Shown one piece after another: positions 34,401-42,401 of a stretch of 52,163 bases of DNA. Source of the stretch: JAVBLV01 sp031553195 (GTDB lineage: Bacteria > Bacteroidota > Bacteroidia > Bacteroidales > P3). The stretch is from positions 1 through 52,163 of the forward strand of contig JAVBLV010000081.1 of NCBI GenBank assembly GCA_031553195.1, in the 5' to 3' direction. The position numbers were made by a program, and so were the translations under genes. Position 1 is the stretch's first letter. Every line of letters starts with the position of its first letter. Under the pieces are notes generated by a model. It had not been told where the DNA came from. It ran no database searches and was given only the letters and a program-made list of their open reading frames with translations.

Positions 34401-35387
34401 GAAGTTGTTTGTAAACAAGGAGAAACCGTAGTAAGTACGCATAATGTAACTACAAATCCGGTAGATACATTAACAAACTTAACCCGCGACGTTAATTATA
34501 CAGTTTCCATACGCGCCATTTGCGGCGAGGGAGATACAAGCGGAGTTATCGTTTCCGATCCGTTCTCAGTCCCTAGCATTCCTGCATGTAGCGGAGTAAG
34601 TAATATTGCGGCAACCCCTTGCGCCACAACGGCTATTGTCAATTGGACGGCTCCGGCCGGACAAACTCAATGGGAATTATCTTATGTTGAACAAGGCGGA
34701 GAAAATACGGTTATTGACATTGTAGACGCTACGCCCATAGATACCTTAACAGGATTGACGCCCAATACGACCTACGAATTAAGAATCCGTTCCATTTGCG
34801 GAGCGGAAGATACGAGCAGTTATTCTTCCGTCTATTCCTTTACGACTACTGTTTGCCAAAGCGTTAGCGGGCTAACGGTTGTACGTAAAAAAGATTCTTT
34901 ATTAATAAGTTGGGATAACAATTCTTGCCAGGATATGTGGGATATCGTTGTAGTTCCTGAAGACGATCCTATTTCAACGGGAACTCCGGTAGAAGTGGAT
35001 AGCAATCGTAATGTGTATATTTCGGTTCCTTCTTCTCTAGATAGTTATGATGTGTATGTAAGAGCTAGATGCGGGGACAACGTCTATAGCGAATGGTCAA
35101 AATACACATCGACAGATATTCCTGTTTTGGGCAATGCAACCAATGTAAAGGTGATATTGTCTCCCAATCCGGCAAGCCAATATGTCAATCTGAAAATTGA
35201 AGGCGCTACCGGTGAAGTGGAATTGCAATTAACTACCATTACAGGAAAACTCTTGAGAAAAGAAAAGTTTGCTTGCCAAACCGGATTGTCAAAGAATATT
35301 ACTTTGCAAGACCTGGCCAAGGGAACTTACTTAATCTATTTGAAACATAAAAATTGGACAAAAGTAGAAAAACTGATTGTTCATTAA
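28479..35387 (+). CDS. Giant T9SS-secreted FN3 / choice-of-anchor-J adhesin-like protein (paralogue 1)
   Basis: From the ATG at 28479 the protein has 2302 residues and starts with a signal peptide (MKKLFLMGWATAFLLSLTIT). The body alternates beta-sandwich modules of choice-of-anchor-J/cleaved-adhesin type (FKEDFEDTAASGNNWKIQNG, LPFEDNFEDTDNFGW, LPFTEDFEYVSTSSKW, each ending near PAAIDNI or IYIDDV) with fibronectin III modules (YEFRLRNVCGSDNESSWT, YQARVRTHC, YEIRVRSVCSQGEGYW, YQIRVRANC). Three FN3 modules precede a C-terminal type A T9SS sorting domain (about the last 75 residues, LSPNPASQYVNLKIEGATGE to KLIVH). No protease or glycosidase motif was recognised. Anchor-J modules also occur in Porphyromonas gingipains/haemagglutinins, so adhesion is likely but inferred. 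A terminator follows. Confidence 0.88.
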   Translation: MKKLFLMGWATAFLLSLTITNVKALSNVRQTCFYMFAGTMNQENEFRKSIIFYQPNNWETQKKYLSPTDDDITTQSTPPPFFKEDFEDTAASGNNWKIQNGSQANKWYIDTITSSKGRKSAYVSRNSGTATKLYEYTPGSGGSWVHIYADVTFPTGATQFALSFDWRCRGVRLATGADNDFMAVSLISNTIAPPNSNNFANYGNLDTFNLSEDWKREFIYLPDSLAGKTKRLVFSWRNASSGNYPTGMSYSFPAAIDNIEISAFNCLAPTNFKITYANADSVQFAWNSTSASLELQYKEFSEPESAYMPVVVSGLSHTLRGLTSGVGYEFRLRNVCGSDNESSWTPSILYKTPCSALQLTDLPYVQNFDSDSVTLLSPCLHSILDQGSGVGVVSSLYTFSQVFNKPPSPVITARIYNGSTNTATAYSGENAVALYQLLNNTSAILLSPPINGNINANAIRTRFMARNATTSPRNLQVGIMTNPFDTSTFIPVQTLSVPSYSTAKTYNTPKFGWRSFIVDLNAADFPNPSHSTYYIAFKNNNGNNSNNSIFIDDLCIEAKPVCQDVDSLWTIRTTPDSIYFGIKPAGGSFKIQYRELGETNWTYSTTTTDSIARIGQLSRITPYDFRVQRVCGTETGLWSYLPFIDTTTCGVMPESDLPWLEDFESLVAQNQVPECMRLTRSNATVQTVYTYITNQTTGPRTSRGNGHSYACFYRGVNSGCIDTMYAPLTYLQAGTSYEFSFWYKTDASTQWQTLGTIIGNSQYPNASSAIVGTPLQNVNTNLEYQQYRVNYTPTVSGNYSIGINCQIGSGSMAYLVIDDIKLRRTPLCDDITAFDIVGYPGESTATVNWSSDASNFSLEYKKTNETSWTTLPSVEGTFITDTFYTLQGLDPNTEYQARVRTHCTPGFGDYSSTVTFRTAQTPVGLPFEDNFEDTDNFGWTIVNGTQTNRWIWGTAPSEEGNDHSLYISNDGSRHLYTNGAGSIVHVYRDVTFGNEEEYVLSFKWKGNGKVSGISTKEDYLSVYLVDTNVRPSAGSYPGTALEKYNLNNAWKNDTIILQSSMQLQNTTKRLVFTWRNDGSTSIVTAQPPAAIDNISLSPRICAAPVNLSFSNWEDSSLMVHWSGSGELYTVQYKPSGTTDWEGIETFTTADTVFIMTSLLPFTQYDVRVKSSCWGIESEWSSTAVSKTLCAYLTMEDLPYTQNFNAATSPNLPDCWNKTTQTSSTVQVRNDNLVTRDGSNYAQLYSPTNDSVLGTMLISAPIDPSVDLREIRTRFWSKKYRDNLSNISMLTVGVMTDFKDPSTFVPFQIIELTPSWTYFTVDFANDHTFMDNHGVLYLAFRHNNNYNPAFDVNSYIYIDDVLIEPAPACPDVTGLKVTRVTQDSIYVTYRSTATSFDVSYRDTSVSYDWGTPVRINGTTADLSGLTPSTTYEIRVRSVCSQGEGYWSDSTVTAKTEQTPATLPFTEDFEYVSTSSKWNTRDGISNKWIIGTATHNGTGTHSAYISDDGSANHYALTPRSTVHLYRDIEFPQADEFIFSFDVKVNGEVIALNVIDYLSVSLVDVSTAIDTASQYSANAIPGLEKIQGVTNWTGKTISLPGSYAGTTKHLVFTWVNDNGGGSQPPAAIDNISLSAVACGRPYGVAVSNISETQATVTWSSSATDFVLEYKKKRESTWQTYSGTISSNSVTLTGLQNSSVYQIRVRANCSVTESSSWTDIIEFQTNCGVNTLPFNDSLTFTTRLPFNPICWETKTGIFGYTPDISTTVRWYNKPFAGVTNAPYTPMLNISGGLDYVGQNPPAGTPPTREWLISPTIDLGSLGSAQIEFDMALVKAGSSPISTTPNPLRPDTGGFDDKFIVAVSTDNGITWTALATWDNQPTTPALYRYDSISWDAEGERVVVPLMGIQGPVRIAFYGESTIKNIIPGEPTFGTSNDIYIKNVLVKSVCQPVSNIQASVIGTSSSVAIRWTAPSGQNEWEVVCKQGETVVSTHNVTTNPVDTLTNLTRDVNYTVSIRAICGEGDTSGVIVSDPFSVPSIPACSGVSNIAATPCATTAIVNWTAPAGQTQWELSYVEQGGENTVIDIVDATPIDTLTGLTPNTTYELRIRSICGAEDTSSYSSVYSFTTTVCQSVSGLTVVRKKDSLLISWDNNSCQDMWDIVVVPEDDPISTGTPVEVDSNRNVYISVPSSLDSYDVYVRARCGDNVYSEWSKYTSTDIPVLGNATNVKVILSPNPASQYVNLKIEGATGEVELQLTTITGKLLRKEKFACQTGLSKNITLQDLAKGTYLIYLKHKNWTKVEKLIVH

Positions 35388-35419
35388 TTTAATCTGACCC
35401 AAAAGCCGGATTAAACAAT

Positions 35420-35459
35420 AAATGGGTGACGCAAATTTAATTCGCGTCACCCATTTTTG
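35420..35459 (+). terminator. Terminator of adhesin gene 1
   Basis: AAATGGGTGACGC (35420-35432) and GCGTCACCCATTT (35444-35456) form a perfect 13-bp stem with an 11-base loop and a T-tract. Confidence 0.93.
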
Positions 35460-35575
35460 TTAGCATATATTTTCTGTTTTTAAAATGAAAGATCTGGTTT
35501 AAACAAAATATTTTGAGAAAAATTAGGTTATTAAACTGTACCACAAACGATATAATTTATAAAATAAATACGGCT

Positions 35576-38500
35576 ATGAAAAAAATTTACATCTTTCTTC
35601 TTTCATTTATGCTGAGCGGGTTTATTCTACAAGCTCAGTGCCCTGACGTTTTGTATGTTCTGATTAATAAGGCTACGCGGGATTCTATCTATTTCAGGTG
35701 TGTTGCTTCAGCGCCATCGTTTAATATTGAATATAGAAAAGTTGGCGACGTAAATTGGTTAACCCCGGCAGTACCGACGCAAAGCCAATATGCAAGCATA
35801 GGAGGACTTGCTCCCTTTACACAGTATGAAGTCAGAGTACAAAGTGTTTGTACATCAGGGACCAGTGCTTGGAAACAATTTAATATAGGAAGAACAATGC
35901 AAATCCCCGCACAACTTCCTTTTCTTGAAGGATTTGAAGATCCGTCTACTATCCAATGGGAAGTGATTAATACCGCCCAACCTAATAAATGGTATATCGG
36001 ACAAGCGGTTCATGCCGGGGATACAGGAAGCGTGTCTGCATACATCAGCAATGATGACGGAGCGTCTAATACTTATACGACTTCGGCCCTGAATGTGACT
36101 CATCTTTACAGAGATATTGAATTTTCGGAACAAGGATTGGAATACGCCCTGTCTTTTGACTGGAGGGCTTATGGCGAAAGAAGTTTGATGGGCTCTAATC
36201 TGGACTATTTAAGAGTGAACCTGGTCAACTTGAGCGTGAGTTTAATGGAGGGCGTTGTACAAACAGCAGGTATTTTGGAAAGCGCTTTGAATTTAAGCTA
36301 CGAATGGCAAAGAAAAACAATTATCCTTCCCGATAGTTTGTATGGACAAACCAAACGATTATTATTCTCATGGTCGAATAATCAAAATAATTTAGGAAAT
36401 CAACCCCCTGCTGCTATTGATAATATTGAGGTTGTGGCTTTGCATTGTAAAACGCCTAAAAATTTGAGCATTGTATCAACTACTCCTACCACTATCAGTA
36501 TAAAATGGGACTCCTTAGGGACGTCGGGAACTTTGTTCGATATAGAGTACAGAGAAGAAGGTTCTTCGGATATGGATTGGTATTCCGGAATAAATAATGA
36601 TACAAATTATATAATAGGAGGATCAATACCTCTGAGATCTAATACCGGATACAAAATACGGGTGCGAAATAATTGCGGGACAAATAAGAGCGCATGGCTT
36701 TATCTTATTTCCAAAACAACGCAAGGAGCTGAAAATCTTCCATTCAGGGATGATTTTGAAGGATCTTCCGAATGGGTGTTCGTAAACGACAACCAATATA
36801 ACAAATGGCACATTGGAACAGCCCAGAATACAAACCGGACAGAAGGAGGAAATTACGGAATGTATATTTCTAATGACAATGGCGATTCGAACAGATATAC
36901 TCACGGAACATCTCATTCATTTGCAACCAAAGCCATTATAATAGCCGATACCAGTTTCGATTATCAAATTGATTATGATTGGAAATGTTTGGGCGAACAA
37001 GGCACCGATTATCTAAGAGTATGGTTAGCTCCTGTTAATGACGTTATTACGTCGGGAGTAGTTCCCAATACGTCGAATTGGATTGCTTTAGACGGTTCTA
37101 CCGACCTCTGTATGCAATCTTCCTGGCAACATGTAACCTCTGTTTTCAAAGCGCCGCAACCGGGAATATACAAGCTTATATTTTATTGGCGTAACAACGC
37201 TTTTAACGATTTGCAACCTCCGGCGGCAGTGGATAATATTTCTGTGGATTTTGTAAATTGCCTTCCCCCCTCGGCAATGGAAATAAACAATATTAACGCC
37301 GCAACTGCCGATATACGCTTTACAACGTCGTATAATGTTCAAGGCGTACGGTTTTATTACAAACCTTTAGCGTCTGGAATATGGGATTCAACAGAAGTTT
37401 CTGTTCCGGAATATACGGAGGATGCATCTTTTACTCTGCAAGGACTACAAGCGGCTACTATATATGAACTTTATGCAAAGGCAAATTGTATGGGTTCAGG
37501 ACATAGTATGCGGACTTCGACCTATACATTCCAAACCTCTTGTTTGCCAGATTCTGCTCCATGGTTGGAAACATTCGATGCGTCAGGCAGTACTTTCCCC
37601 CCGAATTTTTGTTGGGAATCTAAATCCTTATTATTTACTCCTACAGCGACGATGAACGCTTCCGATATGGATTCAGGCGCGAATGGCTGGCTTCAGGGAA
37701 TCGTTGACGGAAACAAAGTTGCATATATGACGCTTGGGGGAAATGTGAAAAAACATTGGTTAATTGCTCCTGTAGTAGACTTAGGAACAAGCGGCAATTA
37801 TTTCTTGGAATTTGACGTAAAATTGTCAAGTAGTTCCAACGGTCTTAATCCCCCCGTCAGAGAAACGGACGATAAATTTATCGTATTGTTTTCTTATGAC
37901 GATGGGCAAACATGGAGCCCCTCCAACGCCTTCAAATGGACAAATGATGTTTCGGCAAATTATCCCTATGATAATCTAACTGAAGATTTTCAAACAATCA
38001 ATATCCCTTTGACCTATTTAACAGGAAATATCCGGATTGCGTTTTATGCGGAATCGACAACGACAACTGTACATGATTATTTATTTATCGACAACATATT
38101 TATTTCGAACTGCCTGAAACCTTCCAATCTGGAAATTGCCAATATTACGCCTACTTCGGCGGATTTTTCATGGACGCATCCTTCCGAAATGAATTTTGTT
38201 TTTGAATATAAAATCGATACCGCTTCGACTTGGACACAAGAACCTATCTCAGGGACAAGTTATAGCTTGTCGACCTTAACTCCGGATACAAAATATGCTT
38301 TCCGGGTAAGAACGGACTGTGGAGAAGAAGTATCAAGTTTATATACTTCAGCCCAATATTTTACAACGCCTTGTGTTGCCGCCTCCATACCGATAACGGA
38401 AAATTTCGATAATATGGCTCCAGGATCAAATTCGCAACCCAATGCGCCTGCATGTTGGTTTTTTGCAAAAGAGAATCCGGATGCCAGAACTTATGTATAT

Positions 38501-40807
38501 AATGTCAATTCTTTTTCGACTCCGAATTGTTATCTACTGAATAATTCGTCCTCTTTATCCACGCAGAAAACGGCTTTGATAAGTCCTTATTTTTCAGAAC
38601 CTATAAATAGTTTGCGCGTTCGTTTTATGGCAAGAGGAACCAGCGGTTATATGTTGAATGTCGGTTATATGACCGATATCGCCGATATTTCGACATTCAG
38701 ATTACAAGACTCGGTTATACTTACGTCCATTTGGACAGAATACATAGTCTCCTTCGGTTCGGTAGCTTCCAATGCCAATTATATTGTTTTTATGCATGGG
38801 CAAAGAGCGCTGAATCAACCTATTTGCCTGGATGATATTTCGATAGAGCATATTCCCTCTTGCGGAAGCGTTACGGGAGCCAGAATTACAGACGTAACTT
38901 CAACGCGCGCCACCCTGAACTGGACGGGTATTCCTTATGCCAGCGGTTATGAAATACAATACAAGAAACTAGCGGATTCCGTTTGGGAAAATTCTATAGA
39001 AGCTTTGTATAGTCCTGTTACTATTTACGGCCTGCAAAATAGCGCCTCATACCAGGTTCGCATCCGGTCAAAATGTAATGTCAACGATACCGGAATATGG
39101 AGCGCCCCTGTTTTCCTAACAACAGATTGCGGCGTGACAACCCTCCCCTTTGAAGAAAATTTCGGATCGGGTATTTTCCCGCCTGCGTGTTGGGTGCAAA
39201 AGGAAGGATTATTGCCTGCAAATGGAACGCCGGTTTCTTTTATACAAGGGCTTTCCCGCTGGAATGCAAAAGAATTTGCCAATATAACCAGGGCGTCGAA
39301 AGCGGCAAGACTTGCTATTTACGGTCAATATATAAAAAATTGGTTAATCACTCCGCCGATTAATCTGGGGGATACTCCCGATGCAATGCTGGAATTTGAC
39401 CTGGCATTGGTAAAGTTTAACAGTGGAACTTCCTCAACGCCGATTTCGCCGCTGTCTCACTCCGACACTTACGACGACAAATTTATGATATTGGTTTCCA
39501 GCGATACAAACTGGAGAATAACCGATACAATTGCCGTATGGGATAATACAGAATCATCCAGGAAGTACGATTCCATTGCGCATACGGCAAACGGCGAACG
39601 TATCCGCATTCCGCTGAACGGTTTGACAGGTGTTGTGCGTATTGCTTTTTACGGAGAGTCGGCAACAGGAAACGCAGGAACCTCGGAGAACGACTTATTC
39701 TTAGATAATATAAGAGTAACGGGAACCGGAACGCCTCCCTTCTGCGATACGGTAACAGATATACAAATCGCTTCTACGGGCGCGGCAACGATTGTAAAAT
39801 GGACGCCTATTTCCGGACAAACTCAGTGGGAAATCGTTTGTAAACAAGGATCCACAATGATTAGTTCTAACGTGATAACTGATGAGGCGGTAGATACGTT
39901 GAGAAATTTAACCAGAGGAAGCGCTTATACAATCAGTATACGTGCAATTTGCCAGGAAGGGGACACCAGCAAAGCGGTAAGCTCGGAGCCGTTTACGGTT
40001 CCTTTATGCCCGGCTGTAACAAACATTTCGACAGGACGCATATGCGCAACCAGCGCTGTAATTAATTGGTCGGCGCCAACACCGCAACAAACAAAGTGGC
40101 AATTGTTATATACTCCTGAAGGGGGTGAAATAAAAAGTAAGATAATAGATAACGCAACTACAGATTCTTTGATCGATTTAACGCCGAATACGGCTTATAC
40201 ATTACAAATTCGTTCCATATGCGGAAATGGCGATACAAGTAATTACTCTTCTATCCATAGGTTTACCACATTGCCTTGTCAATCTGTCGAGGGTTTGACG
40301 GTTTCTCGCATTGAAGATTCATTGTTAGTCCGTTGGGTTGTAAATCCTTGCCAAAATGCATGGCAAATAGTGGCAGTTCCCGCTAATGCTCCCATTGGAA
40401 CCGGCGATACCATTGAAACTCGCGTTAACGAAAAAAAGGTGAAAACGCCCTCGTCCGCAGCTTCATTTGATGTATACGTTAGGTCAAAATGTGGAGACGG
40501 AATTTATAGCGAATGGTCAAAGTACTCGTCATTAAATGTTTCTGTTTTGGATAATGCAACTAATATTAAAGTAACATTGTCTCCCAATCCGGCAAATCAA
40601 TATGTTAATTTAAAAATTGAAGGAGCAACCGGCGAAGTGGAATTACAACTAACAACCATTACAGGAAATGTATTAAGGAAAGAAAAATTCACTTGCCAAT
40701 ACGGTTTTTCAAGGAATATTGCTTTGCATGATCTGGCAAAAGGAACTTATTTAATACATCTGAAACATAAAAACTGGACGAAAACGGAAAAGTTGATCGT
40801 CTATTAA
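35576..40807 (+). CDS. Giant T9SS-secreted FN3 / choice-of-anchor-J adhesin-like protein (paralogue 2)
   Basis: From the ATG at 35576 the protein has 1743 residues with signal peptide MKKIYIFLLSFMLSGFILQA; the frame upstream lacks signal character. The order of modules resembles paralogue 1: an FN3-like N-terminal domain, anchor-J modules (LPFLEGFEDPSTIQWEVIN, LPFRDDFEGSSEWVFVND and others with PAAIDNI/PAAVDNI), FN3 modules, and the same C-terminal run (TQWEIVCKQGSTMI, KWQLLYTPEGGE, SFDVYVRSKCGDGIYSEWSK) ending in a nearly identical T9SS sorting domain. It is about 560 residues shorter than its neighbour, mainly by fewer modules. The two genes arose by tandem duplication, yet each has its own terminator. 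Surface adhesion is the likely role. Confidence 0.88.
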   Translation: MKKIYIFLLSFMLSGFILQAQCPDVLYVLINKATRDSIYFRCVASAPSFNIEYRKVGDVNWLTPAVPTQSQYASIGGLAPFTQYEVRVQSVCTSGTSAWKQFNIGRTMQIPAQLPFLEGFEDPSTIQWEVINTAQPNKWYIGQAVHAGDTGSVSAYISNDDGASNTYTTSALNVTHLYRDIEFSEQGLEYALSFDWRAYGERSLMGSNLDYLRVNLVNLSVSLMEGVVQTAGILESALNLSYEWQRKTIILPDSLYGQTKRLLFSWSNNQNNLGNQPPAAIDNIEVVALHCKTPKNLSIVSTTPTTISIKWDSLGTSGTLFDIEYREEGSSDMDWYSGINNDTNYIIGGSIPLRSNTGYKIRVRNNCGTNKSAWLYLISKTTQGAENLPFRDDFEGSSEWVFVNDNQYNKWHIGTAQNTNRTEGGNYGMYISNDNGDSNRYTHGTSHSFATKAIIIADTSFDYQIDYDWKCLGEQGTDYLRVWLAPVNDVITSGVVPNTSNWIALDGSTDLCMQSSWQHVTSVFKAPQPGIYKLIFYWRNNAFNDLQPPAAVDNISVDFVNCLPPSAMEINNINAATADIRFTTSYNVQGVRFYYKPLASGIWDSTEVSVPEYTEDASFTLQGLQAATIYELYAKANCMGSGHSMRTSTYTFQTSCLPDSAPWLETFDASGSTFPPNFCWESKSLLFTPTATMNASDMDSGANGWLQGIVDGNKVAYMTLGGNVKKHWLIAPVVDLGTSGNYFLEFDVKLSSSSNGLNPPVRETDDKFIVLFSYDDGQTWSPSNAFKWTNDVSANYPYDNLTEDFQTINIPLTYLTGNIRIAFYAESTTTTVHDYLFIDNIFISNCLKPSNLEIANITPTSADFSWTHPSEMNFVFEYKIDTASTWTQEPISGTSYSLSTLTPDTKYAFRVRTDCGEEVSSLYTSAQYFTTPCVAASIPITENFDNMAPGSNSQPNAPACWFFAKENPDARTYVYNVNSFSTPNCYLLNNSSSLSTQKTALISPYFSEPINSLRVRFMARGTSGYMLNVGYMTDIADISTFRLQDSVILTSIWTEYIVSFGSVASNANYIVFMHGQRALNQPICLDDISIEHIPSCGSVTGARITDVTSTRATLNWTGIPYASGYEIQYKKLADSVWENSIEALYSPVTIYGLQNSASYQVRIRSKCNVNDTGIWSAPVFLTTDCGVTTLPFEENFGSGIFPPACWVQKEGLLPANGTPVSFIQGLSRWNAKEFANITRASKAARLAIYGQYIKNWLITPPINLGDTPDAMLEFDLALVKFNSGTSSTPISPLSHSDTYDDKFMILVSSDTNWRITDTIAVWDNTESSRKYDSIAHTANGERIRIPLNGLTGVVRIAFYGESATGNAGTSENDLFLDNIRVTGTGTPPFCDTVTDIQIASTGAATIVKWTPISGQTQWEIVCKQGSTMISSNVITDEAVDTLRNLTRGSAYTISIRAICQEGDTSKAVSSEPFTVPLCPAVTNISTGRICATSAVINWSAPTPQQTKWQLLYTPEGGEIKSKIIDNATTDSLIDLTPNTAYTLQIRSICGNGDTSNYSSIHRFTTLPCQSVEGLTVSRIEDSLLVRWVVNPCQNAWQIVAVPANAPIGTGDTIETRVNEKKVKTPSSAASFDVYVRSKCGDGIYSEWSKYSSLNVSVLDNATNIKVTLSPNPANQYVNLKIEGATGEVELQLTTITGNVLRKEKFTCQYGFSRNIALHDLAKGTYLIHLKHKNWTKTEKLIVY

Positions 40808-40855
40808 AATCAAGCATAACCATCAAACTGGTTTTGTGAATTTACTACAGCGTTT

Positions 40856-40898
40856 AAACGGAAGGCGAAGATTATTTTGCGCCTTCCGTTTATGTTTT
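40856..40898 (+). terminator. Terminator of adhesin gene 2
   Basis: AAACGGAAGGCG (40856-40867) pairs with CGCCTTCCGTTT (40880-40891), followed by ATGTTTTT. Confidence 0.92.
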
Positions 40899-40931
40899 TA
40901 AGGAATCAATAACATATTTCTGCAATTTCGT

Positions 40932-40972
40932 TATCTTTGTATTTAAACAATCGTTTAAAATATTTGTTTAAA
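40932..40972 (+). promoter_or_regulatory. Promoter and palindromic operator of the TetR gene
   Basis: TATCTTTG (40932-40939) fits the -7 consensus. Directly downstream TTTAAACAATCGTTTAAA (40942-40959) is a perfect inverted repeat with a 4-base centre, and a third GTTTAAA half-site lies at 40966-40972. A repressor bound here would cover the start of transcription, consistent with TetR autorepression. Confidence 0.6.
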
Positions 40973-40991
40973 ACATATCTTTAATTTAAAA

Positions 40992-41594
40992 ATGAGCAAT
41001 ATAGAACAACGGATTTTAGATTCGGCAAAAGCTATTTTTGTTGAAAAAGGTTATGAAGGGACTTCTATTCGCGATATTGCTACCGAGGCAAAAGTGAATG
41101 TGGCCATGGTAAACTACTATTTCCGGTCCAAAGAAAATCTTTTTCAGCAAATATTTATGGATGTTTATGGGACATTGTTAAATAAGGCCATTGAAGAAGA
41201 GTTTGAGAATCCTACATTATATAGGAAAATAGAGTTGTTGGTATCGTTTATATTGGATAATGTTGCCAAAAGTCCGCGTTTGCCTTTATTTGTTCTGACC
41301 GAGATTAACCGTGAATCGGGAAATCTGGTGAACGACGAGTTTCTTAGAGGCATCCAGCAGTTCTTTAATTTTTTCGAAAAACAAATTCAAGATGAAATAA
41401 ATGCGAGAAATATCCGACCCATTAATCCCACCGAGTTATTCATTAATATTGTATCAATGTGTATTTTCCCGTTTTTAGGATTACCCGTCCTGGAACGGGT
41501 TTTCGAAAGTAGGGATTACGATGTGTCTCCGTTTATAGATGCCCGGAAAGAACAAATCATGGACTTTGTTATGAATTCAATAAAAATCAGTTGA
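40992..41594 (+). CDS. TetR/AcrR-family transcriptional regulator
   Basis: The 200-residue protein has an N-terminal helix-turn-helix (ILDSAKAIFVEKGYEGTSIR, DIATEAKVNVAMVNYYFRSK, residues about 8-50), the clear TetR pattern, and a helical ligand-binding domain. It would bind palindromic DNA as a dimer; the inverted repeat at 40942-40959 just upstream is the obvious candidate. No efflux pump or enzyme gene is adjacent as a target; the next gene downstream encodes a small uncharacterised helical protein that may be co-transcribed, 81 bases away. The inducer is unknown. Confidence 0.92.
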   Translation: MSNIEQRILDSAKAIFVEKGYEGTSIRDIATEAKVNVAMVNYYFRSKENLFQQIFMDVYGTLLNKAIEEEFENPTLYRKIELLVSFILDNVAKSPRLPLFVLTEINRESGNLVNDEFLRGIQQFFNFFEKQIQDEINARNIRPINPTELFINIVSMCIFPFLGLPVLERVFESRDYDVSPFIDARKEQIMDFVMNSIKIS

Positions 41595-41675
41595 TAGTGG
41601 AGACTTCAGCAAAACGGTCTCATGAACCGAAGGCAAAATTGAGAGTTGGAAATGGAATATCTAAAACGATAAGAA

Positions 41676-42056
41676 ATGTTTAAATCGGACTTTTTACTTA
41701 AGCAATTGGAAGATCTCGCAAAACTGATTGCCCGAATGGCGAGTTTGCGAAAAGAATTGGAACTTGAAAAAGCGGAAAAATTATTACAAGAAGCATATAG
41801 TTCGTTGAATTTAGAAGAAACAAAAGTTTTGGGTATGGATTTGACTCAGGAAATGGGCGATGATCCTAAAACGGCTTTTTTCCGATTGGAATTGATTGCT
41901 GATTTATTGGTGGAAAGTTATTATATGCATGGTAATAGTGTTTTGTATTTGGAAAAAGCGAAAAGTTTGTTAAATTTTATCCAAGAGAATAGCTCTACGT
42001 TTTCAATTGAGATAATTCAAAAATTAGAAGAAATAGAAAGACAGTTAAATAATTAA
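41676..42056 (+). CDS. Small helical protein of unknown function
   Basis: The 126-residue protein is almost entirely predicted helix and rich in Leu, Glu and Lys (LLKQLEDLAKLIARMASLRK, then KAEKLLQEAYSSLNLEE and LYLEKAKSLLNFIQ). There is no signal peptide or membrane segment. The pattern resembles DUF6483-like or TPR-type small proteins, but I do not recognise a specific family with confidence. It follows the TetR gene on the same strand and may be co-transcribed with it. Codon use looks like its neighbours. Confidence 0.7.
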   Translation: MFKSDFLLKQLEDLAKLIARMASLRKELELEKAEKLLQEAYSSLNLEETKVLGMDLTQEMGDDPKTAFFRLELIADLLVESYYMHGNSVLYLEKAKSLLNFIQENSSTFSIEIIQKLEEIERQLNN

Positions 42057-42135
42057 TTTTCAAATAGTAAAAAAATTGGACAAAATAATTATAGCGCTCC
42101 AATGAATAAATTGAAGATGGCGTTAGCAAAAGTCC

Positions 42136-42209
42136 CCAACAAATAAAAAGTCCAATTTATCTCCCTTTATGGGGAGAATTAAAGAGAGGTGGGGATTTAG
42201 GGGGCTTGT
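42136..42209. repeat. G/C-rich short repeat, dispersed type
   Basis: AAAAGTCC, CTCCCTTTATGGGGAG and GGTGGGGATTTAGGGGGCTT occur just before the small gene at 42210. It is the reverse-orientation relative of the sequence at 3804-3870. CTCCC..GGGGAG can form a small hairpin. Confidence 0.55.
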
Positions 42210-42401
42210 ATGAAACGACATAAGAAAAAAAAACATTCATTAAAAGTTACTGCGACAGATTATATCAAAGCGATTCGAAAAGGCAATCGTGAGGCTCAAT
42301 TGGAAGAATCGGCAGGTTGGAAAGCGGTAGAAAAACCTCATGAGAATAAAAAAGCATATAATCGGAAAAGAGATAAGAAAGTACCGGATATTGAAGAATG
42401 A
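42210..42401 (+). CDS. Small basic protein, unknown function
   Basis: The 63-residue protein is strongly basic (MKRHKKKKHSLKVTATDYIK, then EKPHENKKAYNRKRDKK) with no membrane segment. Its stop overlaps the start of the DUF4105 gene (ATGA), which argues for a real, translationally coupled gene. Similar short basic proteins with a K-x-Y-x-R-K tail exist in Bacteroidota as far as I recall, but none has a known function. Nucleic acid binding is conceivable from the charge only. Confidence 0.65.
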   Translation: MKRHKKKKHSLKVTATDYIKAIRKGNREAQLEESAGWKAVEKPHENKKAYNRKRDKKVPDIEE

